Shown piece after piece: positions 17,239-27,042 of a DNA stretch of 64,000 bases (position 1 is its first letter; the number at the start of each line of letters is the position of its first letter). The DNA lies in the NCBI RefSeq assembly GCF_024599655.1, contig NZ_CP102247.1:2108001-2172000 (forward strand). Reading direction: 5' to 3'. The position numbers and the translations under genes are program-made. Under the pieces are notes generated by a model that worked only from the letters and a program-made list of their open reading frames with translations, was not told where the DNA came from and ran no database searches. Source of the DNA: Enterobacter asburiae (GTDB lineage Bacteria > Pseudomonadota > Gammaproteobacteria > Enterobacterales > Enterobacteriaceae).

Positions 17239-17889
17239 TTAAAAAATGCGTTCCTGGTGCACCCACACCGCGGCTTCAACGCGGGATTTGAGCTTCATTT
17301 TCTTCAGCATATGCTTCACGTGCACTTTGACCGTGCTTTCGGTGATGTCCAGGCGGCGGGCAATCATTTTGTTCGGCAGCCCCTGAGCAATGAGTTTGAG
17401 AATATCGCGCTCGCGCGGGGTTAACTGACTCACGTCACGGTCAGAGGTGGCGCGATTGGCGCGCAGGCTGGCGGCCAGCACCGGCGTTAAGGCTTCGCTG
17501 AGCACCATCTCGCCCGCCGCTGCCTGCTGCAGCGCCTTAAGCAAGTCTTCCGGCTCCATATCTTTTAGCAGATAACCATCCGCCCCGCGCTTCAGCGCCG
17601 TGACCACATCCTCTTCATGGTTTGATACGCTAAAGACGACGATGCGCCCGGAAAGCGATTTTTCCCGCAGCTTGTCGAGGGTTTCCAGCCCGTTCATGCC
17701 GGGCATATTCAGATCGAGCAGGATCAGATCGGGATCGAGAGATTCGGCAAGCTCAATGCCCTGTTCACCGTTGCTGGCTTCGCCAACCACGGTGATATCG
17801 GGTGCCATGCTGACCAGCTGTTTTACGCCAGTACGCAGCATCGGATGGTCGTCGATCAACAGGATGGATGCCGGTTCCTGATTAGTCAT
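17239..17889 (-). CDS. narL: Nitrate/nitrite response regulator NarL
   Basis: DNA-binding response regulator, 216 residues. The receiver domain carries IDDHPMLR and the phosphoacceptor Asp in DLILLDLNMPGMNG (about D59). The C-terminal LuxR-type helix-turn-helix is LTPRERDILKLIAQGLPNKM and ESTVKVHVKHMLKK. Phospho-NarL binds TACYNMT heptamers. Near-identical to E. coli. The start at 17889 overlaps the narX stop by eight bases, and an in-frame upstream extension inside narX is not needed. Confidence 0.97.
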   Translation of the reverse strand: MTNQEPASILLIDDHPMLRTGVKQLVSMAPDITVVGEASNGEQGIELAESLDPDLILLDLNMPGMNGLETLDKLREKSLSGRIVVFSVSNHEEDVVTALKRGADGYLLKDMEPEDLLKALQQAAAGEMVLSEALTPVLAASLRANRATSDRDVSQLTPRERDILKLIAQGLPNKMIARRLDITESTVKVHVKHMLKKMKLKSRVEAAVWVHQERIF

Positions 17890-19678
17890 GGGTTTCTCCT
17901 TGAGCAGTTGTAAGCGGTTTCTCGGGAATAAAGGTGACGACAACTTCCGTGCCGCCCGTCTCTCTCCGGCGAACCTGGCAATCACCGCGCAGGCTTTGGG
18001 CGCGGTCTCGCATAATAATTAAACCATAGTGGTTAGTGCGTTCGGCATTTTCCGGCACGCCGCGGCCGTTGTCGTGAACCGTGAGCTTCACCTGATTGCC
18101 GTGCTGGCTAACGGTGACCGTTACCGCCGTCGCGCCGGAATGCTTGAGCACGTTGCTCAGCGCTTCACGGGCAATCTGCAGTAAATGTATGGCCTGGTGG
18201 GAGGGGACAAACCGCGGCGGCAGCTGGTAGTCCAGCTTCACCGGGAACCCCAGCCGGGCGCTAAATTCGTGACAGCTGGCCTCCAGCGCCGGGCGCAGGC
18301 CCGGCTCGGTCAGCTGCAGGCGGAAGGTGGTCAGCAGCTCGCGAAGCTGTATCCAGGAGGTGTTCAGCTCGTTGCGGATCTGGCTGAGCAGCTGCTTATT
18401 GCTTTCCGGCATCTCCGCATCCTGCATCTGCAGGCAGCTCACCTGCATTTTCATACAGGAGAGCGACTGGGCGATAGAGTCGTGAAGCTCGCGGGCAATA
18501 GTCGCGCGCTCTTCCATGACGATCAGCTGCTGCTGCTTTTCCTGATGCCTGTCGAGCGCCAGCGTGGCCGTTAGCTGTTCGACCAGCGTATCAACCAGCT
18601 GCTGCTGGTCGTGGCTCAGGTGACGCCCGGCTGGCAGCGTTGCCAGCAGAATACCGTACTGGGTGTGGCTGTCGGTCAGGCGCCACTTCAGGGTGGTGCC
18701 GCCGGACGTCAGAGGCGGCAGGCCGCGAGGGCAAAGATGGCAGCCTTTGTCATCGCAGGACATATCTGACTGACAGGTAAATTCCTGATGGTTATCTTCG
18801 TCTTCCACATCGTAGACCCGCAGCTCAAGGTCGTGCAGCAGGGTCAGATTTTGCAGGCCGTTCAGCACCGGCGAGAGGCGTTCGCATAGCGGCACCTGCA
18901 TGTGCAGACGACGGTTAGCCTGCCACAGGAAGGAGAGGATCTCGTTTTTCTGCTCCAGTCCGGCCGTTTTTTCCTGAACGCGCTGCTCCAGCACCGCGTA
19001 GCTCTCGGAGAGCTCTGCCGACATGGTGTTGAGCGCCTGGCCGAGCATGGCCATCTCGTTGCGCCCGCTGATGTGCGTGCGCTGGGTAAAATCGCGTGCG
19101 GTGACCGCGCGGGCCATTGCCAGCAGCTGTTTCCACGGGTTCAGCAGCCGCGCGCGGAGCCAGACGATGGTGAAAATCAGCAGCAGACCCATAAACAGCG
19201 CCATCGCGCGGTGCACCATCACCACTCGGTCAATGCGGAGTTCGGTGGTTTGGTCAAAAGAGGAGACCAGCGCATCAATACGTGAGACGAACCCCGCCAC
19301 GTCCTGCGCAACGGTTTCTGTGCTGCGCGCCTGTTTCAGCCCGGGCTCAAGCTGGCTGTGCCAGTAGCCCTGAAGGGCGTTAAGCTGGGACTGCTGACCG
19401 GCGCGGATGGCCGCGTTTTCCAGTTCGGGGCTGAAGACCGTGCGCTCCATTTCATCAATCAGGGGCCGATCGTCCTGCGTCAGGGGAACCGATGCCAGCA
19501 GGCGATAACTCTGCATGCGTAGCGAGCCTGCCTCGTTGATGGCATGCGCATTACCCTGTACGCCCTGTACCAGCCAGCCGGAGATCGCCATGCCGGTCAC
19601 GCCGATAGCGGTGGACAGCAAAACGATAAGGGCTAGCTGATTCACGAGCGTCAGCGGAGATAAACATCTTTTTAACAT
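17882..19678 (-). CDS. narX: Nitrate/nitrite sensor histidine kinase NarX
   Basis: Inner-membrane sensor kinase for NarL, 598 residues. First helix about 14-37 (LVNQLALIVLLSTAIGV), periplasmic sensor with the P-box-like HAINEAGSLRMQSYRLL, second helix (MALFMGLLLIFTIVWL), HAMP, a central module with cysteines (TCQSD...CDDKGCHLCPRG), then the HisKA_3 box ARELHDSIAQSL and an ATPase domain with NVLKHSG and DNGRGVPE. The start at 19678 gives the E. coli length; an in-frame ATG 25 codons upstream is disfavoured. Operon with narL, divergent from narK. Confidence 0.96.
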   Translation of the reverse strand: MLKRCLSPLTLVNQLALIVLLSTAIGVTGMAISGWLVQGVQGNAHAINEAGSLRMQSYRLLASVPLTQDDRPLIDEMERTVFSPELENAAIRAGQQSQLNALQGYWHSQLEPGLKQARSTETVAQDVAGFVSRIDALVSSFDQTTELRIDRVVMVHRAMALFMGLLLIFTIVWLRARLLNPWKQLLAMARAVTARDFTQRTHISGRNEMAMLGQALNTMSAELSESYAVLEQRVQEKTAGLEQKNEILSFLWQANRRLHMQVPLCERLSPVLNGLQNLTLLHDLELRVYDVEDEDNHQEFTCQSDMSCDDKGCHLCPRGLPPLTSGGTTLKWRLTDSHTQYGILLATLPAGRHLSHDQQQLVDTLVEQLTATLALDRHQEKQQQLIVMEERATIARELHDSIAQSLSCMKMQVSCLQMQDAEMPESNKQLLSQIRNELNTSWIQLRELLTTFRLQLTEPGLRPALEASCHEFSARLGFPVKLDYQLPPRFVPSHQAIHLLQIAREALSNVLKHSGATAVTVTVSQHGNQVKLTVHDNGRGVPENAERTNHYGLIIMRDRAQSLRGDCQVRRRETGGTEVVVTFIPEKPLTTAQGETHD

Positions 19679-19987
19679 AGAGGTGGCGTGCTCCTGACGT
19701 GGCCTGCTTGCAGGAATGGCGCTATTCTGGTGCATACCCTGGAGTATACCCATACCAATAAAGGATTACCCCTAAATTGCCAACGGAGTAGAGGGAAGGA
19801 GGTGGGGGTAGCCAGGAACCGTCAGTGCCGTGAAAAACCACGTCTTTTTTACCGAATTAGCCTACTCACTAAGGGTGAGGCCTTATTTTGCGCCGCAAAT
19901 CCTCCCACTTTTCCTTTGATTTATATCAACTTACCGCCGCCCTAAAACCCTAATGTTTGCAGCATCATTCGAGAATCAGAGGTGTCT
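19679..19987. promoter_or_regulatory. narX-narK control region with FNR box and NarL heptamers
   Basis: A perfect FNR box TTGAT-TTAT-ATCAA is at 19916-19929. TAATGT at 19951-19956 serves as -10, placing FNR at about -41.5 for narK. Heptamers fitting the NarL consensus TACYNMT are TACCCAT (19747-19753), TACCAAT (19753-19759) and TACCCCT (19767-19773), far upstream as in E. coli narK. No gene is seen in these 309 bases. Confidence 0.8.
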
Positions 19988-21385
19988 ATGAGTCACTCAT
20001 CCGCTCCCGAAAGGGAAAATGGTGCCGTTATTACAGACTGGCGTCCAGAGGATCCGGCGTTCTGGCAACAGCGCGGCCATCGTGTAGCAAGCCGGAATCT
20101 ATGGATTTCCGTGCCGTGTTTGTTATTAGCATTTTGCGTATGGATGTTGTTTAGCGCGGTGGCGGTCAATCTGCCAAAAGTTGGGTTTACGTTTACGACC
20201 GATCAGCTGTTCATGCTGACCGCGCTGCCGTCGCTGTCAGGCGCGCTACTGCGTGTGCCTTACGCGTTTATGGTGCCGGTGTTTGGCGGTCGTCGCTGGA
20301 CGGCGTTCAGCACGGGCATCATGATCGTCCCTTGCGTGTGGCTCGGCTTCGCGGTGCAGGATACCTCTACGCCGTTCAGCGTGTTCGTGATTATCTCCCT
20401 GCTGTGCGGTTTTGCGGGCGCGAACTTCGCCTCCAGCATGGCGAACATCAGCTTCTTCTTCCCGAAAGCGAAGCAGGGCGGCGCGCTGGGCATTAACGGC
20501 GGTCTGGGTAACATGGGCGTGAGCGTGATGCAGCTGATTGCCCCGCTGGCGATCTCGGTCTCCATTTTTGCAGCCTTTGGCGGCGGTGGCGTTGAGCAGG
20601 CGGATGGTTCTTCCCTCTATCTGCAAAACGCAGCCTGGATCTGGGTACCTTTCCTGGTGGTCTTCACCCTCGCAGCCTGGTTCTTTATGAATGACCTGTC
20701 CGCGTCGAAGGCGTCGCTGAGCGAACAGCTGCCGGTGCTGAAGCGTGGACACCTCTGGGTGATGGCGCTGCTGTATCTGGCCACTTTCGGCTCGTTTATC
20801 GGCTTCTCTGCGGGCTTCGCAATGCTGTCGAAAACGCAGTTCCCGGAGATTCAGATCCTGCATTTTGCCTTCTTCGGGCCGTTTATTGGCGCCCTGGCGC
20901 GTTCGCTGGGCGGCATGGTGTCTGACCGTCTCGGCGGCACCCGCGTGACGCTGGTTAACTTCGTCGTGATGGCAATCTTCTGCGCGCTGCTGTTCCTCAC
21001 GCTGCCCGTCGACGGACAGGGCGGTAACTTCATCGCCTTCTTCGGCGTGTTTATGGTGCTGTTCCTGACGGCCGGGCTGGGGAGTGCGTCTACCTTCCAG
21101 ATGATCTCCGTGATCTTCCGTAAGCTGACCATGGATCGCGTGAAGGCGCAGGGCGGGAGCGAAGAGCAGGCGATGCGCGAAGCGGCGACGGATACGGCCG
21201 CTGCGCTGGGCTTTATCTCTGCCATCGGGGCGATTGGCGGCTTCTTTATCCCGAAAGCGTTCGGTATCTCTCTGGACCTGACCGGCTCACCGGCCGGTGC
21301 CATGAAAGTCTTCCTCGTCTTCTATATCGCCTGCGTAGTGATTACGTGGCTGGTATATGGCCGAAATACTATGAAAAATAAGTAA
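19988..21385 (+). CDS. narK: Nitrate/nitrite antiporter NarK
   Basis: Major facilitator of the NNP family, 465 residues and about 12 membrane helices, exchanging nitrate for nitrite across the inner membrane during nitrate respiration. Both nitrate-signature glycine-rich segments are present (GFAGANFASSMANISFFFP; GFISAIGAIGGFFIPKAFG), as are pore arginines in RVPYAFMVP and SKTQFP neighbourhoods. ATG at 19988 is used; a GTG two codons upstream is possible. FNR and NarL sites precede it and a strong terminator follows, so it is a single-gene unit. Confidence 0.96.
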   Translation: MSHSSAPERENGAVITDWRPEDPAFWQQRGHRVASRNLWISVPCLLLAFCVWMLFSAVAVNLPKVGFTFTTDQLFMLTALPSLSGALLRVPYAFMVPVFGGRRWTAFSTGIMIVPCVWLGFAVQDTSTPFSVFVIISLLCGFAGANFASSMANISFFFPKAKQGGALGINGGLGNMGVSVMQLIAPLAISVSIFAAFGGGGVEQADGSSLYLQNAAWIWVPFLVVFTLAAWFFMNDLSASKASLSEQLPVLKRGHLWVMALLYLATFGSFIGFSAGFAMLSKTQFPEIQILHFAFFGPFIGALARSLGGMVSDRLGGTRVTLVNFVVMAIFCALLFLTLPVDGQGGNFIAFFGVFMVLFLTAGLGSASTFQMISVIFRKLTMDRVKAQGGSEEQAMREAATDTAAALGFISAIGAIGGFFIPKAFGISLDLTGSPAGAMKVFLVFYIACVVITWLVYGRNTMKNK

Positions 21386-21402
21386 GTGTGATTATCCGTT
21401 TA

Positions 21403-21428
21403 CGCGGCCTTCGGGCCGCGTTTTTTTT
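21403..21428 (+). terminator. Terminator of narK
   Basis: CGCGGCC-TTCG-GGCCGCG stem with a stable tetraloop followed by eight T residues, 17 bases after the narK stop. Confidence 0.93.
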
Positions 21429-21766
21429 AGCCTGAATAATAGTTACAACATACTTACGGCTTTTACGGCAGACGCCTGCGGTGACACTGTGAATGCCATC
21501 GCTTTGCAGGTGGGTCTACCCCTTAATACCTGAGATGTTAAATTTTGACCTGCTTTTTGTACGATAAAATAAAAATACCCATATATTTCATATACATATG
21601 GATTTTTATAAGATACCGCTTTGGTGGTATTCGGTATAACCCCTCGCCTGAAAGTCCCTCCTCGTCTTGATCGTTATCAATTCTCCCCCTCTTTCAGGGC
21701 GTTACCTTCGCTGCAAATCAGCAATGTCGATTTAGAGAGCCACAGGCTCCACACAGGAGATACCCG
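21429..21766 (+). promoter_or_regulatory. narG promoter region
   Basis: Contains a perfect FNR box TTGAT-CGTT-ATCAA at 21667-21680, about 41.5 bases before a predicted start near 21715, with TTACCT at 21702-21707 as a poor -10. NarL heptamers are TACCCCT (21517-21523) and TACCCAT (21576-21582). The long spacing between NarL and FNR sites suggests DNA bending, as with IHF in E. coli, but I did not find a convincing IHF site. No gene is present. Confidence 0.8.
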
Positions 21767-24700
21767 ATGAGCAAATTTTTGGACCGGTTTCGCTACTTCA
21801 AACAGAAGGGTGAAACTTTTGCCGATGGGCACGGCCAGGTTCTGGATACCAACCGGGACTGGGAAGACGGTTACCGTCAGCGCTGGCAACATGACAAAGT
21901 CGTCCGTTCGACCCACGGCGTGAACTGTACTGGCTCATGCAGCTGGAAGATATTCGTAAAAAACGGTCTGGTGACCTGGGAAATGCAGCAGACCGACTAT
22001 CCGCGCACCCGCCCGGATATGCCAAACCACGAACCGCGCGGCTGCCCGCGTGGCGCCAGCTACTCCTGGTATCTCTACAGCGCTAACCGTCTGAAATACC
22101 CGCTGATGCGCAAGCGCCTGATGAAGATGTGGCGTGAAGCGAAAGTGCAGCACAGCGATCCGGTGGATGCCTGGGCATCCATCATCGAAGACGCGGACAA
22201 AGCAAAAAGCTTCAAGCAGGCTCGCGGTCGCGGTGGTTTCGTTCGCTCTTCATGGAAAGAAGTGAACGAGCTGATTGCCGCCTCCAACGTCTACACCGTC
22301 AAAACCTACGGTCCTGACCGCGTGGCGGGCTTCTCGCCAATCCCGGCGATGTCGATGGTCTCTTACGCCTCCGGGGCACGCTATCTGTCGCTGATCGGCG
22401 GTACCTGCCTGAGCTTCTACGACTGGTACTGCGACCTGCCGCCTGCATCTCCGCAGACCTGGGGCGAGCAGACCGACGTGCCGGAATCCGCGGACTGGTA
22501 TAACTCCAGCTACATCATCGCCTGGGGCTCTAACGTTCCTCAGACGCGTACGCCGGACGCGCACTTCTTTACCGAAGTCCGTTACAAAGGCACCAAAACC
22601 GTGGCGGTGACCCCCGACTACGCGGAAATCGCCAAGCTTTGCGATCTGTGGCTGGCACCGAAACAGGGTACCGATGCCGCGATGGCGATGGCGATGGGCC
22701 ACGTCATGCTGCGTGAATTCCATCTTGATAAGCCAAGCCAGTACTTCACCGACTACGTTCGTCGCTACACCGACATGCCGATGCTGGTCATGCTGGAAGA
22801 GCGTGAGGGCTACTATGCCGCTGGCCGCACGCTGCGCGCCGCCGATCTGGTGGATTCACTGGGTCAGGAAAACAACCCTGAGTGGAAAACCGTTGCGTAT
22901 AACAGCAACGGCGAGCTGGTGGCGCCAAACGGCTCTATCGGCTTCCGCTGGGGCGAGAAGGGCAAGTGGAACCTTGAGCAACGCAACGGCACCACCGGCG
23001 AAGAGACGGAGCTGCGCCTGAGCATGCTGGGCAGCCAGGACGAGATCGCTGAAGTCGGGTTCCCGTACTTCGGCGGCGAAGGTTCAGAGCATTTCAACAA
23101 GGTTGAACTGAAAAACGTTCTGATGCACAAACTGCCGGTTAAACGCCTGCAGCTGGCCGACGGCTCTACCGCACTGGTCACCACCGTTTATGACCTGACC
23201 ATGGCGAACTATGGTCTGGAGCGCGGTCTGGGCGATGAAAACTGCGCAACCGGCTATGACGACGTGAAAGCCTACACCCCGGCCTGGGCGGAGCAGATCA
23301 CCGGCGTTCCTCGCGCGCACATTACCCGTATCGCACGTGAGTTCGCAGAAAACGCGGACAAAACGCACGGCCGTTCGATGATCATCGTCGGTGCGGGTCT
23401 GAACCACTGGTATCACCTCGATATGAACTATCGCGGACTGATCAACATGCTGATCTTCTGCGGCTGTGTCGGTCAGAGCGGCGGCGGCTGGGCGCACTAC
23501 GTGGGCCAGGAAAAACTGCGTCCGCAGACCGGCTGGCAGCCGCTGGCGTTTGCCCTCGACTGGCAGCGTCCGGCACGCCACATGAACAGCACCTCCTACT
23601 TCTATAACCACTCCAGCCAGTGGCGCTACGAAACGGTCACCGCGCAGGAGCTGCTGTCGCCGATGGCGGATAAATCCCGCTACAGCGGCCACCTGATTGA
23701 CTTCAACGTGCGTGCTGAACGCATGGGCTGGCTACCGTCTGCGCCTCAGCTGGGTACTAACCCGCTGCGCATCGCGGAAGAGGCGAAGAAGGCTGGGATG
23801 TCCCCTGTGGATTACACCGTGAAATCCCTCAAGGACGGCTCAATCCGTTTCGCGGCAGAACAGCCGGAAAACGGTAAAAACCACCCGCGTAACCTGTTCA
23901 TCTGGCGCTCCAACCTGCTGGGCTCGTCCGGTAAAGGCCACGAGTACATGCTGAAATACCTGCTCGGTACCGAAAACGGTATCCAGGGGAAAGATCTCGG
24001 CAAGCAGGGCGGCGTTAAGCCAGAAGAGGTGGAGTGGAAAGACAACGGTCTCGACGGCAAGCTGGATCTGGTGGTGACGCTCGACTTCCGTCTGTCCAGC
24101 ACCTGCCTGTATTCCGACATCGTGCTGCCAACCGCGACCTGGTACGAAAAAGACGACATGAATACCTCGGATATGCATCCGTTTATTCATCCGCTGTCAG
24201 CGGCCGTTGACCCGGCGTGGGAATCGAAAAGCGACTGGGATATCTACAAAGACATCGCGAAGAAATTCTCCGAAGTCTGCGTAGGTCACCTGGGTAAAGA
24301 GACCGACGTGGTGACGCTGCCAATCCAGCACGACTCTGCCGCCGAACTGGCGCAGCCGCTGGACGTGAAGGACTGGAAAAAAGGCGAATGCGACCTGATC
24401 CCGGGCGTGACCGCACCGCACATTATTCCGGTTGAACGCGACTACCCGGCAACCTACGAGCGCTTTACCTCTATCGGCCCGCTGATGGAGAAAATCGGTA
24501 ACGGCGGGAAGGGGATCGCCTGGAATACCCAGAGCGAAATGGATCTGCTGCGCAAGCTCAACTACACCAAAGCGGACGGTCCGGCGAAAGGACAGCCAAT
24601 GCTGAACACGGCGATTGATGCGGCAGAGATGATCCTGACCCTGGCCCCGGAAACCAACGGCCACGTTGCCGTGAAAGCCTGGGCGGCACTGAGCGAGTTT

Positions 24701-25510
24701 ACCGGCCGTGACCACACGCACCTGGCGACGAATAAAGAGGAAGAGAAAATCCGCTTCCGCGATATTCAGGCGCAGCCGCGCAAGATTATCTCCAGCCCGA
24801 CCTGGTCAGGCCTGGAAGATGAGCACGTGTCTTATAACGCGGGCTACACCAACGTTCACGAGCTGATCCCATGGCGTACCCTGTCCGGTCGTCAGTCGCT
24901 GTATCAGGATCACCAGTGGATGCGCGACTTCGGTGAAAGCCTGCTGGTCTACCGTCCGCCAATCGACACCCGCTCCGTGAAGTCCGTGATGGGGGCGAAA
25001 TCGAACGGTAACCCTGAGAAGGCGCTGAACTTCCTGACGCCGCACCAGAAGTGGGGTATTCACTCCACCTACAGCGACAACCTGCTGATGCTGACCCTGT
25101 CGCGCGGCGGTCCGATTGTCTGGATGAGCGAAGCGGACGCCAAAGATCTGGGTATTGAAGATAACGACTGGATCGAAGTGTTCAACAGCAACGGTGCCCT
25201 GACGGCGCGTGCGGTGGTGAGCCAGCGCGTACCGGCCGGGATGACCATGATGTATCACGCGCAGGAACGTATCGTTAACCTGCCGGGGTCAGAAATTACC
25301 GAACAGCGCGGCGGGATCCATAACTCCGTGACCCGCATTACGCCGAAGCCGACCCACATGATCGGTGGCTATGCGCAGCTGGCCTACGGCTTTAACTACT
25401 ACGGCACCGTAGGATCGAACCGCGATGAGTTCGTGGTGGTACGTAAGATGAAGAACATTAACTGGTTAGACGGCGAAGGTAATGACCAGGTACAGGAGAG
25501 CGTAAAATGA
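21767..25510 (+). CDS. narG: Respiratory nitrate reductase A alpha subunit NarG
   Basis: Catalytic molybdenum subunit, 1247 residues, facing the cytoplasm and reducing nitrate to nitrite with quinol electrons passed through NarI and NarH. The FS0 [4Fe-4S] ligands are visible as STHGVNCTGSCSW (one His, Cys residues) and a later RGCPRGASYSW. Molybdopterin-binding stretches include YDWYCDLPPASPQTWGEQ and SSTCLYSDIVLPTATWYEKD. Length is the same as E. coli. AGGAGA precedes ATG. First gene of narGHJI; the stop overlaps narH by four bases. Confidence 0.98.
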   Translation: MSKFLDRFRYFKQKGETFADGHGQVLDTNRDWEDGYRQRWQHDKVVRSTHGVNCTGSCSWKIFVKNGLVTWEMQQTDYPRTRPDMPNHEPRGCPRGASYSWYLYSANRLKYPLMRKRLMKMWREAKVQHSDPVDAWASIIEDADKAKSFKQARGRGGFVRSSWKEVNELIAASNVYTVKTYGPDRVAGFSPIPAMSMVSYASGARYLSLIGGTCLSFYDWYCDLPPASPQTWGEQTDVPESADWYNSSYIIAWGSNVPQTRTPDAHFFTEVRYKGTKTVAVTPDYAEIAKLCDLWLAPKQGTDAAMAMAMGHVMLREFHLDKPSQYFTDYVRRYTDMPMLVMLEEREGYYAAGRTLRAADLVDSLGQENNPEWKTVAYNSNGELVAPNGSIGFRWGEKGKWNLEQRNGTTGEETELRLSMLGSQDEIAEVGFPYFGGEGSEHFNKVELKNVLMHKLPVKRLQLADGSTALVTTVYDLTMANYGLERGLGDENCATGYDDVKAYTPAWAEQITGVPRAHITRIAREFAENADKTHGRSMIIVGAGLNHWYHLDMNYRGLINMLIFCGCVGQSGGGWAHYVGQEKLRPQTGWQPLAFALDWQRPARHMNSTSYFYNHSSQWRYETVTAQELLSPMADKSRYSGHLIDFNVRAERMGWLPSAPQLGTNPLRIAEEAKKAGMSPVDYTVKSLKDGSIRFAAEQPENGKNHPRNLFIWRSNLLGSSGKGHEYMLKYLLGTENGIQGKDLGKQGGVKPEEVEWKDNGLDGKLDLVVTLDFRLSSTCLYSDIVLPTATWYEKDDMNTSDMHPFIHPLSAAVDPAWESKSDWDIYKDIAKKFSEVCVGHLGKETDVVTLPIQHDSAAELAQPLDVKDWKKGECDLIPGVTAPHIIPVERDYPATYERFTSIGPLMEKIGNGGKGIAWNTQSEMDLLRKLNYTKADGPAKGQPMLNTAIDAAEMILTLAPETNGHVAVKAWAALSEFTGRDHTHLATNKEEEKIRFRDIQAQPRKIISSPTWSGLEDEHVSYNAGYTNVHELIPWRTLSGRQSLYQDHQWMRDFGESLLVYRPPIDTRSVKSVMGAKSNGNPEKALNFLTPHQKWGIHSTYSDNLLMLTLSRGGPIVWMSEADAKDLGIEDNDWIEVFNSNGALTARAVVSQRVPAGMTMMYHAQERIVNLPGSEITEQRGGIHNSVTRITPKPTHMIGGYAQLAYGFNYYGTVGSNRDEFVVVRKMKNINWLDGEGNDQVQESVK

Positions 25511-27042
25511 AAATTCGTTCACAAGTCGGCATGGTGCTGAATCTGGATAAATGCATCGGCTGTCATACCTGCTCGGTCACCTGTAAAAACGTCTGGACCA
25601 GCCGCGAAGGTATGGAGTACGCCTGGTTCAACAACGTGGAAAGCAAGCCGGGCACCGGCTTCCCGACCGACTGGGAAAACCAGGAGAAGTGGAAGGGCGG
25701 CTGGATCCGTAAAATCAACGGCAAGCTGCAGCCGCGCATGGGTAACCGCGCGATGCTGCTGGGTAAAATCTTCGCTAACCCGCACCTGCCGGGCATCGAC
25801 GATTACTACGAGCCGTTTGACTACGACTACCAGAACCTGCACAACGCGCCGGAAAGCAAGCACCAGCCAATCGCCCGTCCGCGCTCGCTGATCACCGGGA
25901 AGCGGTTGGACAAGATTACCAGCGGTCCAAACTGGGAAGAGATTCTGGGCGGCGAGTTTGAGAAACGCGCCAAAGACCAGAACTTCGAGAACATGCAGAA
26001 GGCGATGTATGGCCAGTTCGAAAATACCTTCATGATGTACCTGCCGCGGCTGTGCGAGCACTGCCTCAACCCGGCGTGCGTGGCGACCTGCCCAAGCGGC
26101 GCCATCTACAAGCGTGAAGAAGACGGTATCGTGCTGATCGACCAGGACAAGTGCCGCGGCTGGCGTATGTGTATCACCGGCTGCCCGTACAAAAAAATCT
26201 ACTTCAACTGGAAGAGCGGCAAGTCTGAGAAGTGCATCTTCTGCTACCCGCGTATCGAAGCCGGGATGCCAACCGTCTGCTCCGAAAGCTGCGTAGGCCG
26301 TATTCGCTACCTCGGCGTGCTGCTGTACGACGCGGACGCGATTGAAAATGCCGCGAGCACCGAGCACGAGAAAGATCTGTATCAGCGTCAGTTGGACGTC
26401 TTCCTCGATCCGAACGATCCGAAGGTGATTGAGCAGGCGCTGAAAGACGGCGTGCCGCAGAGCGTCATCGACGCGGCGCAGCAGTCTCCGGTGTACAAAA
26501 TGGCGATGGACTGGAAGCTGGCTCTGCCGCTGCATCCGGAATACCGCACCCTGCCGATGGTCTGGTACGTGCCGCCGCTGTCGCCGATTCAGTCTGCCGC
26601 TGACGCGGGCGAACTGGGCAGCAATGGCATCCTGCCGGACGTGGAAAGCCTGCGTATCCCGGTTCAGTATCTGGCTAACCTGCTGACCGCAGGGGACACC
26701 CAGCCGGTCCTGCTCGCGCTGAAACGTATGCTGGCGATGCGTCACTTCAAACGTGCGGAAACCGTAGACGGTGTTACCGATACCCGCGCGCTGGAAGAGG
26801 TCGGCCTGACCGAAGCGCAGGCGCAGGAAATGTACCGCTATCTGGCGATTGCCAACTACGAGGACCGTTTCGTAGTGCCGAGCAGCCATCGTGAGCTGGC
26901 CCGCGAAGCCTTCCCGGAAAAAAACGGCTGTGGCTTTACCTTTGGCGACGGTTGCCACGGGTCAGACAGCAAATTCAATCTGTTCAACAGCCGCCGCATC
27001 GATGCCATGGATGTGACCAGCAAAACGGAGCCGCACCAATGA
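25507..27042 (+). CDS. narH: Respiratory nitrate reductase A beta subunit NarH
   Basis: Electron-transfer subunit, 511 residues, with four cysteine groups for three [4Fe-4S] and one [3Fe-4S] cluster: CIGCHTCSVTC, CEHCLNPACVATC, CRGWRMCITGC (Trp in place of one Cys, the [3Fe-4S] site) and CIFCYPRIEAGMPTVCSESC. It passes electrons from NarI heme to NarG. ATGA overlap with narG and again with narJ shows translational coupling. Confidence 0.97.
   Translation: MKIRSQVGMVLNLDKCIGCHTCSVTCKNVWTSREGMEYAWFNNVESKPGTGFPTDWENQEKWKGGWIRKINGKLQPRMGNRAMLLGKIFANPHLPGIDDYYEPFDYDYQNLHNAPESKHQPIARPRSLITGKRLDKITSGPNWEEILGGEFEKRAKDQNFENMQKAMYGQFENTFMMYLPRLCEHCLNPACVATCPSGAIYKREEDGIVLIDQDKCRGWRMCITGCPYKKIYFNWKSGKSEKCIFCYPRIEAGMPTVCSESCVGRIRYLGVLLYDADAIENAASTEHEKDLYQRQLDVFLDPNDPKVIEQALKDGVPQSVIDAAQQSPVYKMAMDWKLALPLHPEYRTLPMVWYVPPLSPIQSAADAGELGSNGILPDVESLRIPVQYLANLLTAGDTQPVLLALKRMLAMRHFKRAETVDGVTDTRALEEVGLTEAQAQEMYRYLAIANYEDRFVVPSSHRELAREAFPEKNGCGFTFGDGCHGSDSKFNLFNSRRIDAMDVTSKTEPHQ

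Noticed and set aside
19679..19753. 25-residue N-terminal extension of NarX
   Set aside because: The extension lies in the control region with NarL heptamers; the shorter form equals E. coli NarX.
25519..26958. 479-codon minus-strand open frame inside narH
   Set aside because: Composition artefact opposite a cysteine-rich, certain narH; no ribosome site or recognisable motif.
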